From positions 1 through 9,961 of the forward strand of contig JAKALI010000103.1 in the NCBI GenBank assembly GCA_021813195.1: 9,961 bases of DNA, read 5' to 3'. A program made the position numbers and the translations under genes. Each line of letters starts with the position of its first letter. Position 1 is the stretch's first letter. The notes beneath the pieces are model-generated. The model made no database searches and was not told the DNA's origin. It saw nothing but the letters and a program-made list of their open reading frames with translations. Below are positions 6,970-9,961 of the stretch, one piece after another. Origin of the DNA: Pseudomonadota bacterium. Lineage in GTDB: Bacteria; Pseudomonadota; Alphaproteobacteria; Rhizobiales; Hyphomicrobiaceae.

Positions 6970-9228
6970 ATGTCGTCCGAACCAGCGCTGCGCATCATTA
7001 TGCGGCGGCTGCGGGACATCATGGCCTCCACGGGCGAAGGCCAGGAGCGTCTCGATCGCATCGTGCGCCAGATTGCCGGCGTGATGGTGACCGATGTTTG
7101 CTCGCTCTATTTGAAGCGTCAGGACGGCTCGCTGGAGCTCTTCGCTACGGAGGGCCTCAATCGATCGGCCGTTCACGCCACCCGTCTCAATCGGGGCGAA
7201 GGTCTCGTCGGCCGTTGCGCGGAACTCAACATCACAATCAATGAACCGGAGGCTTCCCAGCATCCGGCCTTTTCCTACCGGCCGGAGACGGGTGAGGAGA
7301 TCTACCATTCCCTGCTGGCAGTGCCCATTCAGCGCTCTGGGCAAGTGCTGGGCGTGCTCGTCGTGCAGAACCGGACCTCCAAAGTCTATTCCGACGAAGA
7401 CGTCGAAGTCCTCGAGTCGACCGCGATGGTCGTCGCTGAACAGCTTGTCTCGGGCGCCGTTGCGGGCACGGCTGCCGCATTGGAAATCTCAAGCTCGCTG
7501 TCGGCGGTAATCGAGGGCCAGTCCATTTCCGAAGGTTTGGCGCTCGGGCACGCGGTTCTGCATGAACCCAGGATTGTTGTCACCAAGCTCATGGCGGACG
7601 ATCCGGCCGAAGAATTACGCCGGCTCGAAAATGGGATCGCCGAGCTCAGAGCCTCGCTCGACGAACTCTTGTCCCACGAGCATTTGTCGGGAGCCGGAGA
7701 ACATCGCGATGTGCTGGAAGCCTATCGCATGTTCGCCCACGACAGAGGCTGGGAGCGCCGCCTCCATGAAGCGGTGCGCAGCGGGTTGACAGCCGACGCG
7801 GCCGTCGAGCGCGTCCAAAACATGACACGAGCACGGATGCTGCATCAGCCCGACCCATTCTGGCGCGAACGTCAGCGCGATCTCGATGATCTGTCCGATC
7901 GGCTGATGCGCATTCTCGCCGGACGCTCGGGCGGCCCCATCGATCCGGCGCAGATGCCCAGTGACGCTATCCTCATTGCGCGCACCATGGGACCTGCGGA
8001 ACTGCTCGACTATGATCGCACCCGCTTGCGCGGTCTTGTGATCGAAGATGGAAGTCCGCAAAGTCATGTTGCGATTGTCGCCAAGGCGCTGGGTATTGCA
8101 GCGGTGGCGCGCGCTCAGGGCGTGGTGGAGCGCGTCAGCAGTGGCGACTCGGTCATCGTGGATGGCCTGTCAGGGGAGGTGCATATCCGCCCGCAGCCTG
8201 ATGTTGTTAACGCATATGCCGACAAAGCCCGCTTCCGGGCGCGACGTCAGAAGCAGTTCGAGGCGCTGCGCGATGTTCCCGCGATCACGCGCGATGGGGT
8301 CAAGATCGATCTCCACATGAATGCCGGCCTCCTTGTCGACATGCCGCACTTGGTGGAGTCGGGGGCCGATGGCGTGGGGCTGTTCCGTACCGAACTGCAG
8401 TTCATGCTATCGCGCACGTTTCCTCGTCACGAGCGACAGCTGCAGACCTATCGGTCGGTATTGGACGAGGCAAAAGACAAGCCGGTGGTTTTCCGAGCGC
8501 TCGACATCGGCGGCGACAAGGTGTTGCCGTATCTGCGTCAAATGAAGGAAGAAAACCCCGCAATCGGATGGCGTGCGATCCGCATGTCGCTGGACCGGCC
8601 CGCGCTGTTCCGCACGCAGGTGCGCGCCTTTCTGCATGCCGCGGCAGGGCGTGAATTGCGCATCATGATTCCGATGGTCTCAGAACCGGCAGAAATGGAT
8701 TTGGTGCGGGCGCAGATCGCGCGCGAACAGGATATCATGGCGCGCCGGGGCATTCCCGCACCATCGCGGTTGCTGGTTGGCGCCATGATCGAAGTTCCAA
8801 GCCTCATTTTCGATCTCGATAATCTTCTGCCGAAGGTCGATTTTGTCTCGGTCGGGTCGAACGATTTGATGCAATTCCTATTTGCGGCTGACCGCACCAA
8901 CGCGCGCGTAGGCAGTCGCTTCGATGCTTTGTCGCTCGCCCCCGTGCGCGTGCTGCGGGAAATCGTGTTGGCTTGTAACCGTCACGCCACGCCGCTGACC
9001 TTGTGCGGGGAAATGGCCGGCCGCCCGCTCGAGGCGATGGCGCTGATCGGATTGGGTTTCCGTTCCATTTCGATGGCGCCGGCTTCCATCGGACCGGTCA
9101 AAACAATGATTCTGGCTCTCGACTGTCATCGGGTGACACTGCGTGTGCAGGAGTATCTGTACGCTGGCAAAGGTTCCCTGCGCCCAGTCCTTGAGCAGTT
9201 TGCGGCAGAGCAGAATATCGAGGTTTAG
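6970..9228 (+). CDS. ptsP: PTS(Ntr) enzyme I, phosphoenolpyruvate--protein phosphotransferase PtsP
   Basis: This 752-residue cytoplasmic enzyme takes phosphate from PEP and passes it to NPr (PtsO), starting the regulatory nitrogen PTS cascade to EIIA(Ntr). An N-terminal GAF domain (about 21-158) marks it as PtsP rather than sugar EI and is where glutamine and 2-oxoglutarate act in studied homologues. Then come the PEP-utiliser N-domain (about 187-311) and the phosphohistidine domain with His366 in S-H-V-A-I-V-A-K (codon at 8065). The TIM barrel starts near 433, with G-L-F-R-T-E-L, D-I-G-G-D-K, G-S-N-D-L (629-633) and Cys679 in L-C-G-E-M-A-G. The start at 6970 (M-S-S-E-P) gives the usual family length; in-frame starts at 6937 (ATG) and 6883 (TTG) would add 11 or 29 poorly family-like residues. 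The site reads Q-S-H rather than the common T-S-H. It follows lysC, probably in one operon. Confidence 0.94.
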   Translation: MSSEPALRIIMRRLRDIMASTGEGQERLDRIVRQIAGVMVTDVCSLYLKRQDGSLELFATEGLNRSAVHATRLNRGEGLVGRCAELNITINEPEASQHPAFSYRPETGEEIYHSLLAVPIQRSGQVLGVLVVQNRTSKVYSDEDVEVLESTAMVVAEQLVSGAVAGTAAALEISSSLSAVIEGQSISEGLALGHAVLHEPRIVVTKLMADDPAEELRRLENGIAELRASLDELLSHEHLSGAGEHRDVLEAYRMFAHDRGWERRLHEAVRSGLTADAAVERVQNMTRARMLHQPDPFWRERQRDLDDLSDRLMRILAGRSGGPIDPAQMPSDAILIARTMGPAELLDYDRTRLRGLVIEDGSPQSHVAIVAKALGIAAVARAQGVVERVSSGDSVIVDGLSGEVHIRPQPDVVNAYADKARFRARRQKQFEALRDVPAITRDGVKIDLHMNAGLLVDMPHLVESGADGVGLFRTELQFMLSRTFPRHERQLQTYRSVLDEAKDKPVVFRALDIGGDKVLPYLRQMKEENPAIGWRAIRMSLDRPALFRTQVRAFLHAAAGRELRIMIPMVSEPAEMDLVRAQIAREQDIMARRGIPAPSRLLVGAMIEVPSLIFDLDNLLPKVDFVSVGSNDLMQFLFAADRTNARVGSRFDALSLAPVRVLREIVLACNRHATPLTLCGEMAGRPLEAMALIGLGFRSISMAPASIGPVKTMILALDCHRVTLRVQEYLYAGKGSLRPVLEQFAAEQNIEV

Positions 9229-9278
9229 GGCTCACCTGCGACGTCACGCGGATCGTCCGCTTATCTCGAATTCGTCCT

Positions 9279-9307
9279 TTGACAAACGAGCACTCTTCAA
9301 GGATTCT
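9279..9307 (+). promoter_or_regulatory. Candidate sigma-70 promoter after ptsP
   Basis: A perfect -35 box TTGACA (9279-9284) is followed, after 17 bases, by GATTCT (9302-9307), a 3-of-6 match to the -10 box. It lies 50 bases past the ptsP stop and about 90 bases before the next gene, which could therefore be transcribed independently of lysC-ptsP. No terminator is visible between ptsP and this site. The weak -10 keeps this tentative. Confidence 0.35.
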
Positions 9308-9396
9308 CACCGTCGTATTCCGAGGCGACGAGGGCAAGTTCGGCCCCATGATGCGCAGGCGGGAGTACAAGTGTGCATGCGTTTTTGTGAGCGTTG

Positions 9397-9957
9397 ATGG
9401 TCATGCGTGTCGATCGGCAGCTGCAAGGTGCGTCTGCGTTCAAATTCCTTCATCACGCCATTACGGGGGGCAGCTACGCTCCTCAGCGTCATCAACACCG
9501 CGATCGCGCGCCGGCGATGACCGGTACGGATGCAGCTATTGCAGAGCTCTTTCGTGATTTGAGGCAGCTTTTGCGACTTTCAGAAGTCGACGTGGCGTGG
9601 CGCCTCAAGGTTCCCGTTGATGTCATCGTTGCGCTCGAGAAGGGAGAAGTCAACCGCCTGCCGCCGTGGCCGATTACGGAACGGCTGGTTGTCGCTTACA
9701 CGGCCATGGCGGGCATCGATCCTCGTGGCGTGCTGGCGCATCTTGCCGCCAGTGTTGCAGCTCGAGAGCATCTCTCGTACTGGCCACGTGGTCGAGCCGC
9801 ACCGGGCGGCGTCAAGCGGCAAAGCGCGGTGGCTGGCCTCAGCGGGCTGCACGCATATCTGCAACACGTCCGAGGCAGTGTTTTCGAGGGCATAAGATCC
9901 GCAGTCGCAGCGCTGCGCTCCTGCCTCGACCTGACGAGACATCGTCGGCTGCAGTGA
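9397..9957 (+). CDS. RodZ-like helix-turn-helix domain protein, function unknown
   Basis: The protein has 186 residues from the ATG at 9397. An alternative ATG at 9517 would give 146 residues starting M-T-G-T-D-A. The recognisable domain lies after 9517: E-L-F-R-D-L-R-Q-L-L-R-L-S, then V-A-W-R-L-K-V-P, then V-A-L-E-K-G-E-V-N-R-L-P, closing with V-A-Y-T-A-M-A-G-I-D-P. This order matches the helix-turn-helix at the N-terminus of RodZ and related proteins (COG1426-like). Unlike RodZ there is no transmembrane segment or periplasmic domain. The C-terminal 75 residues are basic with a possible amphipathic helix. Neither start has a strong ribosome site (GTGAG lies a few bases before 9397), and the first 40 residues look non-conserved, so the later start may be right. 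It sits where release-factor genes often follow ptsP. It may bind DNA or act as a protein-interaction module. Confidence 0.68.
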   Translation: MVMRVDRQLQGASAFKFLHHAITGGSYAPQRHQHRDRAPAMTGTDAAIAELFRDLRQLLRLSEVDVAWRLKVPVDVIVALEKGEVNRLPPWPITERLVVAYTAMAGIDPRGVLAHLAASVAAREHLSYWPRGRAAPGGVKRQSAVAGLSGLHAYLQHVRGSVFEGIRSAVAALRSCLDLTRHRRLQ

Positions 9958-9961
9958 GATC

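Noticed and set aside
9279..9557. A 92-codon open frame with a TTG start between ptsP and the helix-turn-helix gene
   Set aside because: It overlaps the better-supported frame, lacks a ribosome site, and its translation shows no domain.

Overview
The window looks like ordinary core chromosome of a high-GC alphaproteobacterium, most likely in the Rhizobiales/Hyphomicrobiales. The main reason is the block ubiG (minus) divergent from lysC-ptsP (plus), an order I know from that class. The serine--glyoxylate aminotransferase would suit a methylotroph or a relative such as Hyphomicrobium, but the genus cannot be fixed from this sequence. I see no RNA gene, insertion sequence, phage gene, CRISPR array or defence system.

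Layout. 1-222 is non-coding apart from weak hairpins. 223-468 (+) encodes a small exported four-cysteine protein. 630-1832 (-) is sgaA, with a strong intrinsic terminator at 541-585. 1833-2129 is a divergent control region, followed by an amidase-signature hydrolase at 2130-3410 (+). 3428-3637 (-) is a 69-residue membrane protein that converges on the amidase. Divergent from it, 3750-4484 (+) is a DUF533/TerB-like membrane protein that converges on ubiG (4487-5281, -) with two bases between the stop codons. 5282-5537 is the ubiG/lysC divergent region. lysC (5538-6800) and ptsP (6970-9228) follow on the plus strand, then a RodZ-like helix-turn-helix protein (about 9397-9957) runs almost to the window edge.

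Roles. SgaA moves amino groups between serine and glyoxylate (C1/C2 metabolism). UbiG completes two O-methylations of ubiquinone. LysC opens the aspartate pathway to Lys, Thr, Met and diaminopimelate. PtsP is the first phosphotransferase of the nitrogen PTS. The remaining genes have family-level or no functional assignment. No undescribed multi-gene system is apparent; the items most worth a second look are the helix-turn-helix gene after ptsP, the orphan cysteine-motif protein, and the re-started small membrane protein.
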